DNA of 64,000 nucleotides. Origin: Bacteroidota bacterium (GTDB taxonomy: Bacteria; Bacteroidota; Bacteroidia; 2-12-FULL-35-15). The stretch lies in NCBI GenBank assembly GCA_025963725.1, contig JAOQAE010000007.1, positions 62,001 through 126,000 of the forward strand. The letters run 5' to 3'. A program made the position numbers and the translations under genes. The notes beneath the pieces are model-generated. The model did no database searches and was not told the origin of the DNA. It saw only the letters and a program-made list of their open reading frames with translations. This document shows positions 7,958-17,217 of this stretch, in pieces. Every line of letters begins with the position of its first letter. Within the stretch, counting starts at the first letter, position 1.

Positions 7958-9268
7958 TTACAGCACCTCAACAACCTTTTCGAGCTTAATGCCCCTCGAG
8001 CCCTTGATGAGGATCGCCGTGTCTTTCACGGGATGCTCCTTTAAATAATTCAAGGCCTCTTCGCTGGTGGCGAATGTTCTTGCATTGCTTTTTTTACCGG
8101 CTTGCACAAACAAAGGCCCTACGAGTATGGTATTGACAAGGTTCTTCTGCTGCAATAATTCAACGATGGCATCATGCTCCTTTGCGCTTTCCTCGCCGAG
8201 CTCCAGCATATCGCCGAGGATCACCATTTTATTGGAATGCCCGAGGCCTGCAAAGTTCTCGAGGGCAAGGCTCATGCTCGAAGGATTGGCATTGTAATAA
8301 TCGAGGATGAGCGTATTGCGGCCTGTTTTATGCAGCTGCGAGCGGTTATTGGAAGGCGCGTATTCGCTTAATCCTTTATTGATCTCCGCATCTTCCACCT
8401 TGAAATAATTGCCCACGCAGGCAGCGCAAAGCAGGTTGTAATAATTATAAACCCCGACGAGCTGCGTGCTTACCATTTCGCTGCTCTTCAGGCTTGCCGC
8501 GTTGTAGCGCGTTGCCCATTGAAAGGAGATAAATTCGCTTTGAGCCGGAGGCGCCATGCTGCCGACAATATCATATAGTTTTTTTGTCCCGTAGGTAATT
8601 TTATCGTTGGCTGCCGACAGCTCTATCAGCACCTCATCATCGCCATGAACAAACACTTTTCCTTTTTTCTGCTGGATGAATTTATACAATTCGCTCTTCC
8701 CTTTTTTCACGCCTTCAATTCCGCCAAAGCCTTCGAGATGCGCTTTGCCAATGTTGGTGATGATCCCGAAATCAGGCTCCGCGATGTTGCTTAACAATTC
8801 GATCTCCCCCTGGTGATTGGCGCCCATTTCAATGATGGCCATCTCGTGGCTGGCATCGATCGACAGCAGCGTGAGAGGAACACCGATGTGGTTGTTGAGA
8901 TTCCCCTTCGTTGCCAGCACCTTGTATTTACGGCTGAGCACGGCATTCACCAGCTCCTTTGAAGTGGTCTTCCCGTTGGAGCCCGTAATGCCGATCACCG
9001 GGATGTTCAGCTGCCTGCGGTGATGGTTCGCCAGCTGCTGCAATGCAGTAAGCACATCCTCCACAAGGAAATAACGCTCATCCTTTTTATAGGCTTCCTC
9101 ATCGATCACTGCCAAAGAGCATCCGCTTTCAAGCGCCTGTTCAGCAAACTGGTTGCCGTTGAAGTTGCCGCCTTTCAGCGCAAAAAATACAGAGCCGGGG
9201 ATGATGCCGCGCGTGTCGGTGCAAACAAGCGGATGATCTTTGAAATGCGAGTAGAGCTGTTCGATCAT
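7958..9268 (-). CDS. murF: UDP-N-acetylmuramoyl-tripeptide--D-alanyl-D-alanine ligase MurF
   Basis: 436 residues with the Mur ligase order: N-terminal substrate domain (1-88), central ATPase with P-loop GITGSNGKTT (93-102) and the EMGANHQGEI motif (about 147-156), and C-terminal domain with LILDYYNANPSSM. MurF adds D-Ala-D-Ala to UDP-MurNAc-tripeptide in the cytosol, the last soluble step of peptidoglycan precursor synthesis. Its start overlaps the end of nadE by 4 bases (ATGA), indicating translational coupling. Other mur genes are not in the window, so it is outside the usual dcw cluster, as often in Bacteroidota. Confidence 0.94.
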   Translation of the reverse strand: MIEQLYSHFKDHPLVCTDTRGIIPGSVFFALKGGNFNGNQFAEQALESGCSLAVIDEEAYKKDERYFLVEDVLTALQQLANHHRRQLNIPVIGITGSNGKTTSKELVNAVLSRKYKVLATKGNLNNHIGVPLTLLSIDASHEMAIIEMGANHQGEIELLSNIAEPDFGIITNIGKAHLEGFGGIEGVKKGKSELYKFIQQKKGKVFVHGDDEVLIELSAANDKITYGTKKLYDIVGSMAPPAQSEFISFQWATRYNAASLKSSEMVSTQLVGVYNYYNLLCAACVGNYFKVEDAEINKGLSEYAPSNNRSQLHKTGRNTLILDYYNANPSSMSLALENFAGLGHSNKMVILGDMLELGEESAKEHDAIVELLQQKNLVNTILVGPLFVQAGKKSNARTFATSEEALNYLKEHPVKDTAILIKGSRGIKLEKVVEVL

Positions 9269-10047
9269 GATTTTAATTCTTTGGGGATCTCACAAACCGG
9301 GATCGGGTTCATCTTATGCTGGTTTGCCTTATGCATGCGTGTGTAAATTTCGAGCACCGTTTTCTGGCGACCGCTTAGCTGGCTTGTATCCTGCCTGTTC
9401 TCGAGGAATGTCATCGCCCATTCGAGCTCATCGTATGTGGCGCCGATCTGGTCCTCGTCGCTCCTGCCATCCGAGAACAAGCCATCCGTAGGCTTTGCAG
9501 CGCGGATGGAATCCACTATGCCGAGCTCCTGCGCAAGCATGAACACTTCCGATTTCATGAGCCCCGCGATCGGACTAAGGTCCACTCCTCCATCACCATA
9601 CTTTGTAAAAAAGCCGATGCCGAAATCCTCCACCTTATTTCCTGTACCGGCCACCAGCATTTTATGGTGACAGGCAAATGCGTACAGCGTGGTCATGCGC
9701 AAACGCGCGCGTGTGTTGGCCATGGTGAGCCAGTCCCGGATCCCGGCAGGAAATGTTTGCTCCATTGCCTGGAAGGTTTGTGTAAGCTCCACTTCATGCG
9801 AGCTCACATTACCGTATTGCTTTTTCAGCCAGCCGATGTGCTCGTGCCCCCGGTCGTATTCTGCTTTCTGCTGCAGGATGGGCATGTTAAGGCAGATCAC
9901 CTGTTTCCCTGTTTTTGCGCAGAGCGTGGAGGTAAGCGCAGAATCGATGCCGCCGGAGATGCCAACCACAAATCCGCTTGTATTGCTTTTATCACTGTAG
10001 TCTTTCAGCCAGGCTACAATATGATCGATCACTTCTTTCTTTTTCAT
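9265..10047 (-). CDS. nadE: NAD+ synthase, ammonia-dependent
   Basis: 260 residues, one synthetase domain without the glutaminase (CN-hydrolase) part, so it should use ammonia. The ATP pyrophosphatase loop GISGGIDSALTS is at 29-40; later motifs AGTGNKVEDFGIGFFTKYGD and SPIAGLMKSEV bind NaAD. It makes NAD+ from deamido-NAD+. It overlaps murF by 4 bases. In Flavobacterium nadE is reported near gldB/gldC; here gldB-gldC begin about 1 kb away on the opposite strand, so the neighbourhood is kept but rearranged. Confidence 0.94.
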   Translation of the reverse strand: MKKKEVIDHIVAWLKDYSDKSNTSGFVVGISGGIDSALTSTLCAKTGKQVICLNMPILQQKAEYDRGHEHIGWLKKQYGNVSSHEVELTQTFQAMEQTFPAGIRDWLTMANTRARLRMTTLYAFACHHKMLVAGTGNKVEDFGIGFFTKYGDGGVDLSPIAGLMKSEVFMLAQELGIVDSIRAAKPTDGLFSDGRSDEDQIGATYDELEWAMTFLENRQDTSQLSGRQKTVLEIYTRMHKANQHKMNPIPVCEIPKELKS

Positions 10048-10052
10048 TACTC

Positions 10053-10091
10053 AAAAATAAAAATCCCGGCCTCATCATTGTGAAGCCGGGA
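10053..10091 (-). terminator. Terminator of the outer-membrane barrel gene
   Basis: On the minus strand tcccggc/gccggga pair around a 14-base loop, followed by TTTTTATTTTT. It lies 23 bases after the stop of the gene at 10115 and just upstream of nadE, separating the two transcripts. Confidence 0.8.
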
Positions 10092-10114
10092 CTAAATTTA
10101 CTAACTATTTGCTG

Positions 10115-10981
10115 TTAGAACAAAACACCAACAGTTAAGCCGATGCTGTTCGATTTCAGGCTTTGCTTCAAAGGAGCGCCGTAACCCGGGCCGCCTTCCG
10201 TGAATTTCTGCAGGTAGCTGGAATTGTTTTTTACAACATTTGTAAATCCGAGCAGGTAATTTGCCCCGATCACAAGCGATGTTGATCCGGAAAGGTTCCA
10301 CTCCACTCCTAATCCCATGTTCAGCGCTTCGTTGAACAGGTTCACATCATTTTTAACATCTGATTTGGAGATGGTTTCGGGGCTCAACCATGTGCCGGTT
10401 GATATAGAACGCTTCTGCACTTCGTCGGTTGCCTTTGCAGCCACCCTGAACGATGAATTAACACCGAACATTCCGAAATAGGTAAGCGCGCCGATCTCCT
10501 TGGTCCTTAATTTAAGCGTTAAAGGCAAGGTAACATACGTGATGGTGTATTTACGCTCGTTGATCAGGCAGGCATCATAGCGCGTAGGACCTGTGCTTGT
10601 TTCAGTATACGCATCGTATGCCGGCTGGAATTCGGCGATCTCCTCATTTTCCTTATCGTAAAAATACTTGATATAGCTTGAAGAAGGGTTTCCCGACAGG
10701 TCATTCCTGTATCTCACCTTTCCGCCGCTGGTATTGATCATAAGCCCGGTAGCAAACACAGCTACATTGGTGAGCCTGAACTCCAGCCCGAGCCCTCCGC
10801 CGAATTTCATTGCCGCACCGTTCTTCTCAATGATCTTCTCTCCCGATTTCAGCCAGTTCACTGAGGGTGATACCATTAAGCCAAAACGAACGTTTTTAGA
10901 TGCCGCATCGTCCTGCCCGAAAGCAAAAGAAGTTGCAAGCACTAATGCTGATAATGTAAGTACCTTCTTCATATTTTTCAT
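10115..10981 (-). CDS. Secreted outer-membrane beta-barrel protein (PorT-like size class)
   Basis: 288 residues. The signal peptide ends near FAFGQ (about residue 23); an alternative start is Met4. The rest is rich in alternating hydrophobic/polar strands with Gly and aromatic residues and ends in LTVGVLF, a C-terminal aromatic typical of barrel proteins recognised by BAM. It resembles the broad outer membrane beta-barrel/PorT family of Bacteroidota, but no specific function can be given. It is divergent from gldB with a 75-base gap. Confidence 0.65.
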   Translation of the reverse strand: MKNMKKVLTLSALVLATSFAFGQDDAASKNVRFGLMVSPSVNWLKSGEKIIEKNGAAMKFGGGLGLEFRLTNVAVFATGLMINTSGGKVRYRNDLSGNPSSSYIKYFYDKENEEIAEFQPAYDAYTETSTGPTRYDACLINERKYTITYVTLPLTLKLRTKEIGALTYFGMFGVNSSFRVAAKATDEVQKRSISTGTWLSPETISKSDVKNDVNLFNEALNMGLGVEWNLSGSTSLVIGANYLLGFTNVVKNNSSYLQKFTEGGPGYGAPLKQSLKSNSIGLTVGVLF

Positions 10982-11056
10982 ATTTTTGGGTTTTAATTTT
11001 TAATGTGGTAAGCCGTCATAATTTAGCCCCCACAATATTAAGTATAATTTTTTTAT

Positions 11057-12076
11057 ATGAAAAATTTTAATTTCTGCGCACTGCTCCTCATCCTGCTTGT
11101 CTTGCTAAGCTCCTGCGGCGGCGATGCGCTTCATGTGGATGTAAGCGATGTGAACGTTCCGGGCTTTACCATCAAACGCCTCGAGCAGGACCTCTTCACA
11201 ATGGACACGTCCGATATTAAAAACACAACGGAGAAGCTCCAGGCGAAGTACGGAAGCTTTTATCCTGTGTTTTTCAGCAGGATCATCAACAACGGCGATG
11301 TGCGCGACTCCGCTTATGCCGTTCGCCTGAAGCAGTTCATTTACGACAGGGACATGCGCGAAACTTTTGAGACGGTAAAAAAGGTGTATCCCACAACGGA
11401 TGCATTAAAGGAAGAGCTTACCGGCGTATTCAAACACTTCCGCTATTATTTTCCGGAGAAGAAGATCCCGGCTATTGTTACCATGATCTCAGGATATAAC
11501 CAGTGGATCGTCCCGGTAGACAGCACATTGGGCATAGGGCTGGAGATGTACCTTGGCAGCGATAATAAATTCTACCAGATGCTGGCGCTGCCCCGCTACA
11601 AAACGCTGTTCATGAACAAAGAGAATATTGTGCCGGATGCCACCCGCGAATTGCTGGTTTCCGCCTTTCCGTATAATATGGACAAAAGCGATTTCCTCAG
11701 CGAGATCACCTACATGGGAAAGATCCTGTACCTTACCGATGCAATGCTCCCGGATGTGCATGACACGATCAAGATCCGGTATTCAGCGGAACAGATGGAA
11801 TACTGCAGGCAAAATGAGTTCAACATCTGGAGCTATTTCGCAGCACAGAAATTATTATACACCACCGACCAGGCGGAGATCATGAAGTTCACCGCGGAAG
11901 GCCCTTTCACGAGCGCCCTGAGCAAGGAATCGGCGCCGCGGATCGGCTACTGGATGGGCTGGCAGATCGTGAGGCAGTACATGAAGGCCAACCCGAAAGT
12001 GACCATCCCGGAGCTGATGGCGGAAAAGGATGCCCAGAAGATCCTTCAGAAAGCAAAGTATAAGCCTTCGAAGTGA
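11057..12076 (+). CDS. gldB: Gliding motility lipoprotein GldB
   Basis: 339 residues. Lipoprotein signal with lipobox LLSSC, lipidated Cys20. The body contains LKQFIYDRDMRETFETVK, ISGYNQWIVPVDSTLGIGL and LFMNKENIVPDATREL, features I recognise from GldB. GldB is a lipoprotein needed for gliding in Flavobacterium, whose family also occurs in non-gliding Bacteroidota with T9SS. gldC follows 136 bases downstream on the same strand, with a family A repeat in the gap. The biochemical role is not established in this organism, and gliding itself cannot be inferred from this gene alone. Confidence 0.88.
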   Translation: MKNFNFCALLLILLVLLSSCGGDALHVDVSDVNVPGFTIKRLEQDLFTMDTSDIKNTTEKLQAKYGSFYPVFFSRIINNGDVRDSAYAVRLKQFIYDRDMRETFETVKKVYPTTDALKEELTGVFKHFRYYFPEKKIPAIVTMISGYNQWIVPVDSTLGIGLEMYLGSDNKFYQMLALPRYKTLFMNKENIVPDATRELLVSAFPYNMDKSDFLSEITYMGKILYLTDAMLPDVHDTIKIRYSAEQMEYCRQNEFNIWSYFAAQKLLYTTDQAEIMKFTAEGPFTSALSKESAPRIGYWMGWQIVRQYMKANPKVTIPELMAEKDAQKILQKAKYKPSK

Positions 12077-12086
12077 TAAAGTCAAT

Positions 12087-12169
12087 CGTGTTCGACCAAG
12101 GGAAGAGTATCGAGAAGTAGGCCAGTTCTCGATACTTTCGCCCGAAAAGGCGAAAACTCGAACTGACAT
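12087..12169. repeat. Dispersed repeat, family A, inverted pair between gldB and gldC
   Basis: An inverted half (gttcgaccaagggaagag then tatcgagaag) is followed by a forward half ttctcgatactttcgcccg and ctcgaactgac. The forward half differs from other copies by an inner hairpin ttcgcc/ggcgaa replacing gctcgtacctcgcta. It may weaken read-through from gldB into gldC. Confidence 0.7.
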
Positions 12170-12212
12170 TACCTATCAACAAGTATCTAATATTTAAACT
12201 ACACATATCAAT

Positions 12213-12548
12213 ATGAAACAATCAGAGATCAAATTTACAGTTACGCTTGACGAGAACAATTTACCGGAGAAGATCGACTGGAGCGCCGAGGACGGCATGG
12301 AAAAAAGCGCGAGCAAGGCCGTGATGATCGCCCTGTGGGATGCAAATGAGAACAATACGCTGCGGATCGACCTCTGGACCAAGGACATGATGGTGGACGA
12401 GATGAAGCAGTTCTATCACCAGTGCCTGCTCTCGATGGCCGACACCTTCGAAAGGGCAACAGGAGAAGGCGATTCGGCAAAAGAAATGCGCGCATACGCC
12501 CAGCATTTTGCCGAGAAGCTGAACCTGATCGAAAAAACGGGAAATTAG
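12213..12548 (+). CDS. gldC: Gliding motility protein GldC
   Basis: 111 residues, soluble, without a signal peptide. It starts with a beta-rich part (IKFTVTLDENNLPEKIDW) followed by helices (KASKAVMIALWDANENNTLR region, then MKQFYHQCLLSMADTFERAT), the GldC pattern. In Flavobacterium johnsoniae gldC lies beside gldB and helps but is not strictly required for gliding. Position directly after gldB supports the call. Partner and mechanism are unknown. Confidence 0.88.
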   Translation: MKQSEIKFTVTLDENNLPEKIDWSAEDGMEKSASKAVMIALWDANENNTLRIDLWTKDMMVDEMKQFYHQCLLSMADTFERATGEGDSAKEMRAYAQHFAEKLNLIEKTGN

Positions 12549-12653
12549 GGGGATTTTAATAATCTTCCCTCAAATTTGGATTGTACTCTTTTTTTCACTT
12601 AATTTGTTATTGGTACGGGCTATAGTTTTACAGCCTGAATTAAATCTCCGGAC

Positions 12654-14492
12654 ATGAATAAAACGACTACTCCAAAACACAGCTTGGGAAAAACCATCGG
12701 ATTGCTTGCTATTGCAGGCTTAACAGGTTTTCCTGCCATCTCCCAGAACATACTGTTCAACAACGGCGCAATGGTATACACCGCTCCTGCCGCTATTGTG
12801 CAGGTGAACGGCGGTTTCCAGAACGACGGCGCTGCGGGGACAACACCTGTATTCGAGAACAACGGCACCATGACCATCGCCAACAGCGGAACCCCGGGAA
12901 GCGTACTGCTGACCAACGGATCCACGCTGCAGGGGAATGGTACCTATAAAGTGGAGCAGGACTGGACAAACGATGCAACCTTCTCCGCAGGCAGCAGCAC
13001 AGTGATCCTGAACGGCAACCTTCAGCAGTTCGTTACCAGCACCATCGGAACTGTAACAACCTTCAATAACCTTACACTTACCGGTACCGGCGTTGCCGCA
13101 AACCGCAAGAAAACCCTCCAGCTCGTTAATGCCAATATCGGCCCTAACGGTGTGCTGGACCTTACCGACCGCGAGCTTGAAACAAAAACAAATACCATGT
13201 TTGTCCTCAACCCTGCAGTTGCAGCGGTTACCGGCGTTACCACATTCGGCGGCGAAGGATATGTAAGCAGCGATGTAGGCGGATCCTTATCAAGGGCTAC
13301 CAACTCCAATTCGGCATACGTATTCCCAACAGGCTCAAGCAACGGAACACAGCGCTTCCGTGCCGTGCAGCTCACACCCGGCTCATCGGCGCCTAACACA
13401 TTTACTGCACGCCTTGGAAACAATACGGCTACGCTCGATGGATTCAACGTGCTGCAGATCGATACTTCGATGTGTAAGGTGACCAGCAAATTTTATCACC
13501 AGATCAACCGTACAGCGGGAGCCGATAATGCCAATATCGATATTTTTTACAACCAGGCTGCTGACGGGCCCTGGGACGGACTTGCACAATGGAACACTCC
13601 GGCCGGCGCACTGTGGAACAACATGGGAGCCGTTACCGCAACTACAAGCGCAACTTACAATGATAACCTGAAAGCAAGCTGGTCGGATTTCTCAAATGAC
13701 CCTTACATCTTATCCCGCGCAAAACTTGCTGATCCCGTATTCGCATGTAATGATGTATGCGCATTTTCCAGCGGTAATACATTTGTAGCTTCCGGCGCAC
13801 CTGCCGGCTCCACTTACGTATGGTCAACTCCTGCAGGAACCACAATTACATCAGGCGCAGGCACCAGCACCATCAGTGTTGACTGGGGCGCAGTATCTGG
13901 CCCGATCACTGTGGTAGATACCAACTCTGTAGGATGCTTCTCCGACCCTGTTTCCTGTACCGTAAACGTTTCATTTCCTCCTGTAGCAAATTTCGATACC
14001 ACTTCTACAGGCTTTAACTACAACTTTACCGACCTGAGCACAGGCGGAGCAACGTCATGGGCATGGGATTTCGGCGATGGCGGTTCATCCGGACTGCAGA
14101 ACCCTTCTCACGGCTATACCGGCAACGGCCTGCAAACAGTTTGCTTAACGGCAAGCAACAGCACAGGCTGCGCCGATACTTCCTGCATGGTGATCGATGT
14201 GGATGTGCTTGAGTTCATCAACATCCCGAACGTATTTACACCGGATGGCGATGGCGTGAATGATTTCTTCTTCGTGAACAGCTCCGGAATTAAGGAATTC
14301 CAGCTCGATGTATTCAACCGCTGGGGAACAAAAGTATTCACCTCCACCGATGCAGGCGTGAAGTGGGATGGCCGCACCTCCGCAGGTGTCGAGCTGAGCG
14401 ACGGAACCTATTATTTCATCCTGAAAGCAGTGTCGGTAACTTCCAAGGATAACAGCACCGCAGGCTTTGTAACATTGCTGAGAAGCAAGTAA
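12654..14492 (+). CDS. Secreted PKD-domain protein with T9SS type B (gliding-associated) C-terminal domain
   Basis: 612 residues. A long N-region signal peptide ends near FPAISQ (about 31). Residues 32-370 are a Thr/Asn/Gly-rich beta region. A PKD-like domain lies at about 440-505 with WAWDFGDGG. The C-terminal domain (about 523-612) has IPNVFTPDGDGVNDFF and NRWGTKVF, the type B sorting signal that directs export by T9SS and attachment or release at the surface. It is a single-gene unit ended by a strong terminator. The cargo is probably an adhesin or surface structural protein; no enzyme motif is visible. Confidence 0.85.
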   Translation: MNKTTTPKHSLGKTIGLLAIAGLTGFPAISQNILFNNGAMVYTAPAAIVQVNGGFQNDGAAGTTPVFENNGTMTIANSGTPGSVLLTNGSTLQGNGTYKVEQDWTNDATFSAGSSTVILNGNLQQFVTSTIGTVTTFNNLTLTGTGVAANRKKTLQLVNANIGPNGVLDLTDRELETKTNTMFVLNPAVAAVTGVTTFGGEGYVSSDVGGSLSRATNSNSAYVFPTGSSNGTQRFRAVQLTPGSSAPNTFTARLGNNTATLDGFNVLQIDTSMCKVTSKFYHQINRTAGADNANIDIFYNQAADGPWDGLAQWNTPAGALWNNMGAVTATTSATYNDNLKASWSDFSNDPYILSRAKLADPVFACNDVCAFSSGNTFVASGAPAGSTYVWSTPAGTTITSGAGTSTISVDWGAVSGPITVVDTNSVGCFSDPVSCTVNVSFPPVANFDTTSTGFNYNFTDLSTGGATSWAWDFGDGGSSGLQNPSHGYTGNGLQTVCLTASNSTGCADTSCMVIDVDVLEFINIPNVFTPDGDGVNDFFFVNSSGIKEFQLDVFNRWGTKVFTSTDAGVKWDGRTSAGVELSDGTYYFILKAVSVTSKDNSTAGFVTLLRSK

Positions 14493-14511
14493 ACAGATTA
14501 CTATAAAAGCA

Positions 14512-14543
14512 AAGGCCCCATGCATATCGCGTGGGGCCTTTTT
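14512..14543. terminator. Bidirectional terminator between the T9SS cargo gene and engB
   Basis: aaggcccca and tggggcctt pair around an 11-base loop with A-rich and T-rich flanks. It lies between convergent ends at 14492 and 14545. Confidence 0.85.
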
Positions 14544-14544
14544 G

Positions 14545-15168
14545 TTATTTAAGCAGCTTGTTTGTATCTGAAATAAACAGCTTGTTCGTATCTGAAATAA
14601 AATCGAGGATCTCTTTCCTGCCTTCCTTCTTTTCTGCCGAAGTATAAAAGCAGGGAGGAAGCTCATCCCAGCTCCGGCCCATCTCCTCCTTGTAGCTGGC
14701 AATATTCCTGGCGGTTTTTGCCTTCGAAAGCTTGTCCATTTTTGTAAATACCATCACGAATGGAATGTTGTTCTCCCCCAGCCAATCCATGAACTCGAGG
14801 TCCACCTGCTGCGGGCTCAGGCGTGAATCCACCAGCACGAACATGCACATGAGGTTCTGTCGGTTGAGGATATAATCCCTGATGAATTGCTCCCACTTTT
14901 CTCTTTTGTCCTTCGACACCTGCGCGTAGCCATAACCCGGAAGATCGACGAGGTACCAGTTCTCATTCACTATAAAATGGTTGATGAGCTGCGTTTTGCC
15001 GGGCTTGCCGGAGGTTTTGGCCATGTCCTTACGGCTCACCAGCATATTGATGAGGGATGATTTCCCAACATTGGACCTCCCGATAAATGCATATTCGGGC
15101 AGGGTTGGCGCCGGACATTTTGTAATGTCGGTATTGCTGATAACGAATTGTGCCGAGCGGATCTCCAT
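14545..15168 (-). CDS. engB: Ribosome biogenesis GTPase YihA/EngB
   Basis: 207 residues. G1 loop GRSNVGKSSL (30-39), G3 DLPGYGYAQV, G4 FTKMD and G5 TSA near residue 180 define the EngB/YsxC subfamily. It is an essential GTPase that assists assembly of the large ribosomal subunit. The C-terminus is odd: the last residues repeat as FISDTNKL-FISDTNKL-LK because of a 24-base tandem duplication (14554-14601). Otherwise length and motifs are normal, and the core fold should not be affected. Confidence 0.94.
   Translation of the reverse strand: MEIRSAQFVISNTDITKCPAPTLPEYAFIGRSNVGKSSLINMLVSRKDMAKTSGKPGKTQLINHFIVNENWYLVDLPGYGYAQVSKDKREKWEQFIRDYILNRQNLMCMFVLVDSRLSPQQVDLEFMDWLGENNIPFVMVFTKMDKLSKAKTARNIASYKEEMGRSWDELPPCFYTSAEKKEGRKEILDFISDTNKLFISDTNKLLK
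14554..14601. repeat. 24-base tandem duplication in the engB 3' end
   Basis: cagcttgtt(t/c)gtatctgaaataaa is present twice in a row (14554-14577, 14578-14601) with one difference, adding eight in-frame residues to EngB. Confidence 0.9.
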
Positions 15169-15305
15169 TGTTGGACTGTGTTATTATTTAGAAAAAATAA
15201 AGGTAGCATTTTTTTATAAAAGAAGCGGCCATCCCCCCAAGGAACGGCCGCTCTCTATCTGATAAGAACCCTAAATCCGATCAGACCCCATAAACTATTT
15301 CTTCT

Positions 15306-17069
15306 TTATTTTACGATCAGCGTTTTGCTGAAATTGCTTTTTTGCGATGTGGCAGTGATCAGGTAAATACCTGGCTCCAGCCTGTTCTGCGGATCGATCG
15401 CAAATACATTTTCTCCTTCCGCTTCCATCACCATCACTTTTGAATAGCTCTCTCTTCCCATCACATCATATACTATTACCAGCATCTCTTCGCCTAAGCC
15501 AGAACTGATCGCTACATTAATATCGGATCCGTTACCCGGGTTAGGATATACATTGAATGTTTCGGCTGCCGCTGCTGCAACAAATGACCGTGTAACAAAG
15601 ACTGAATCATTCACCTCTGCCATTGCTGTATCAAGCAGGTTGCTGTCGAGGCCCGGCTGAATAGATGCGCTGTTAACATTCAGCGCTTCGCTGGAGCAGA
15701 TCACACGCAGCTGTTCCGCCACCAGTGAATCGGGGCATACAAGCGAGCAGCTGTTTGCTATCGACGAGCCGCCCGATAAGAAGCTGGCACTTACTGCCGC
15801 TTCGGCAAATGGCGCCATGCCGGTGGCAGACATGGTGATCTCTGTATTGCATAATGTATTTCCGCTTGCATCGGTTTTAATAATGTATGTTTCCATTTTT
15901 CCCATCACGAAATTCTCTGTGCTGCCGATCACTGCAAACCCACCGTCATTAGTACTTACCACTGCTGTTGCCATATCATTGCCATCGGCACCATACGCTT
16001 TGCTCCATTTAAAATTTCCCGCGCTGTCGGCCTTTACAAGATAAAGGTCCGAGCTTTCCACTCCATAGCTTGTTGTGGAACCTGCAATAAGGTATCCTCC
16101 GTCGGCAGTGGGCTTCACGCTGTAAGCATTCTCAGTTTTGATGCCGCCGTAGGTTTTTGACCAGGTAACATCCCCGTTTGCATTTGTATGAACGAGGTAA
16201 AGATCTTCCGCACCTTCACCATAGCTTAGTGTAGATCCGGTGATGATAAATCCGCCATCATTTGCCATCCTCACCGATACACCTGTTTCAGCATCCGTAC
16301 CGCCAATTGCTTTTGTCCACAGCTCAGTGCCGTCAGAAGCAATCTTCAGCAGGTACAGATCCGACAGGCCGGCGCCGAAGCTGTTTGTTGTGCCCAGCAC
16401 CAGCAGCTTGCTGCCCGGAAGTTCAATCACCGAGCTGCCGCTGTCGTCGCTGCTGCCGCCGTATGTTTTCGCCCATGCAAGCTCGCCGCTTGTATCTGCT
16501 TTCATTACATAGATATCCATATCGCCTGCGCCAAAGCTTTTGCTCGTGCCTGTAATAACATATCCGCCATCGGCTGTGATGCACAATTCCTCTCCGTTAT
16601 CATCGCCTGCACCGCCAAAGGTTTTTGTCCACTGCTCATTGCCAAGCGCGTCGGTTTTTGTGAGCACTACATCAGATCCGCCAACGCCGAAGCTTTTTGT
16701 AGAGCCTGTAAATGCATAGCCGCCATCAGCCGTCTGACGTACCGATTTCCCGATATCATCGGAGGAGCCGCCGAATACTTTTTCCCAGGTGATCCTGCCA
16801 TAGCTGTCGGTTTTTGAAAGCCGGATATTAAGGTCGTCTGAAAAGCCTTTTTCCGGAGAGAGCTTAATGTATCCGCCGTCGGTGGTTTGCTGAAGGGAAT
16901 ACGTAAGGTTCTCAGAAGGTGCAGCAAGGGTTGAATCAGGGTGTGAAACCATGATCACCTGTGATGCTGAAAGGGTAGCTTTACTTGCATACGCTTTTTG
17001 AAATGTGATCTGCTGTGCTTCACTGTTAGCGATTAGGGCGCTAAAGGCAATGATTAAACATTTTTTCAT
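15306..17069 (-). CDS. Secreted seven-repeat (delta-60-like) protein with type A sorting domain
   Basis: The start chosen is the Met at 17069 (MKKCLIIAFSALIANSEAQ, a clear signal peptide) rather than one 33 bases upstream. 587 residues. About seven repeats of roughly 52 residues follow the pattern DGG(Y/F)xITGSTxSFGxGxxDxYLxK, then W(S/T)KTYGG; the fourth lacks the DGG. They form a probable beta-propeller surface domain. A type A CTD (about 505-587) has VYPNPG and PGIYLITATS. T9SS should export it. This CTD shares an unusual YSKVM(V/I)ME block with the cargo at 20290, unlike the other CTDs in the window. Function is unknown; surface adhesion or sugar binding is possible. Confidence 0.8.
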   Translation of the reverse strand: MKKCLIIAFSALIANSEAQQITFQKAYASKATLSASQVIMVSHPDSTLAAPSENLTYSLQQTTDGGYIKLSPEKGFSDDLNIRLSKTDSYGRITWEKVFGGSSDDIGKSVRQTADGGYAFTGSTKSFGVGGSDVVLTKTDALGNEQWTKTFGGAGDDNGEELCITADGGYVITGTSKSFGAGDMDIYVMKADTSGELAWAKTYGGSSDDSGSSVIELPGSKLLVLGTTNSFGAGLSDLYLLKIASDGTELWTKAIGGTDAETGVSVRMANDGGFIITGSTLSYGEGAEDLYLVHTNANGDVTWSKTYGGIKTENAYSVKPTADGGYLIAGSTTSYGVESSDLYLVKADSAGNFKWSKAYGADGNDMATAVVSTNDGGFAVIGSTENFVMGKMETYIIKTDASGNTLCNTEITMSATGMAPFAEAAVSASFLSGGSSIANSCSLVCPDSLVAEQLRVICSSEALNVNSASIQPGLDSNLLDTAMAEVNDSVFVTRSFVAAAAAETFNVYPNPGNGSDINVAISSGLGEEMLVIVYDVMGRESYSKVMVMEAEGENVFAIDPQNRLEPGIYLITATSQKSNFSKTLIVK

Positions 17070-17217
17070 GATTGATAGTTTAGGGTTTATTAACAGGAGC
17101 AAAGGAACGCCACTCCGGAGGTGGTTAATAACCGAACTAAATGAAAAACGGGCAGATGTAAGATTTTTGGGTTATTTGTAAAATAACCGGGCAGGGAAAA
17201 ATGCGGTAAGAAAGGCG

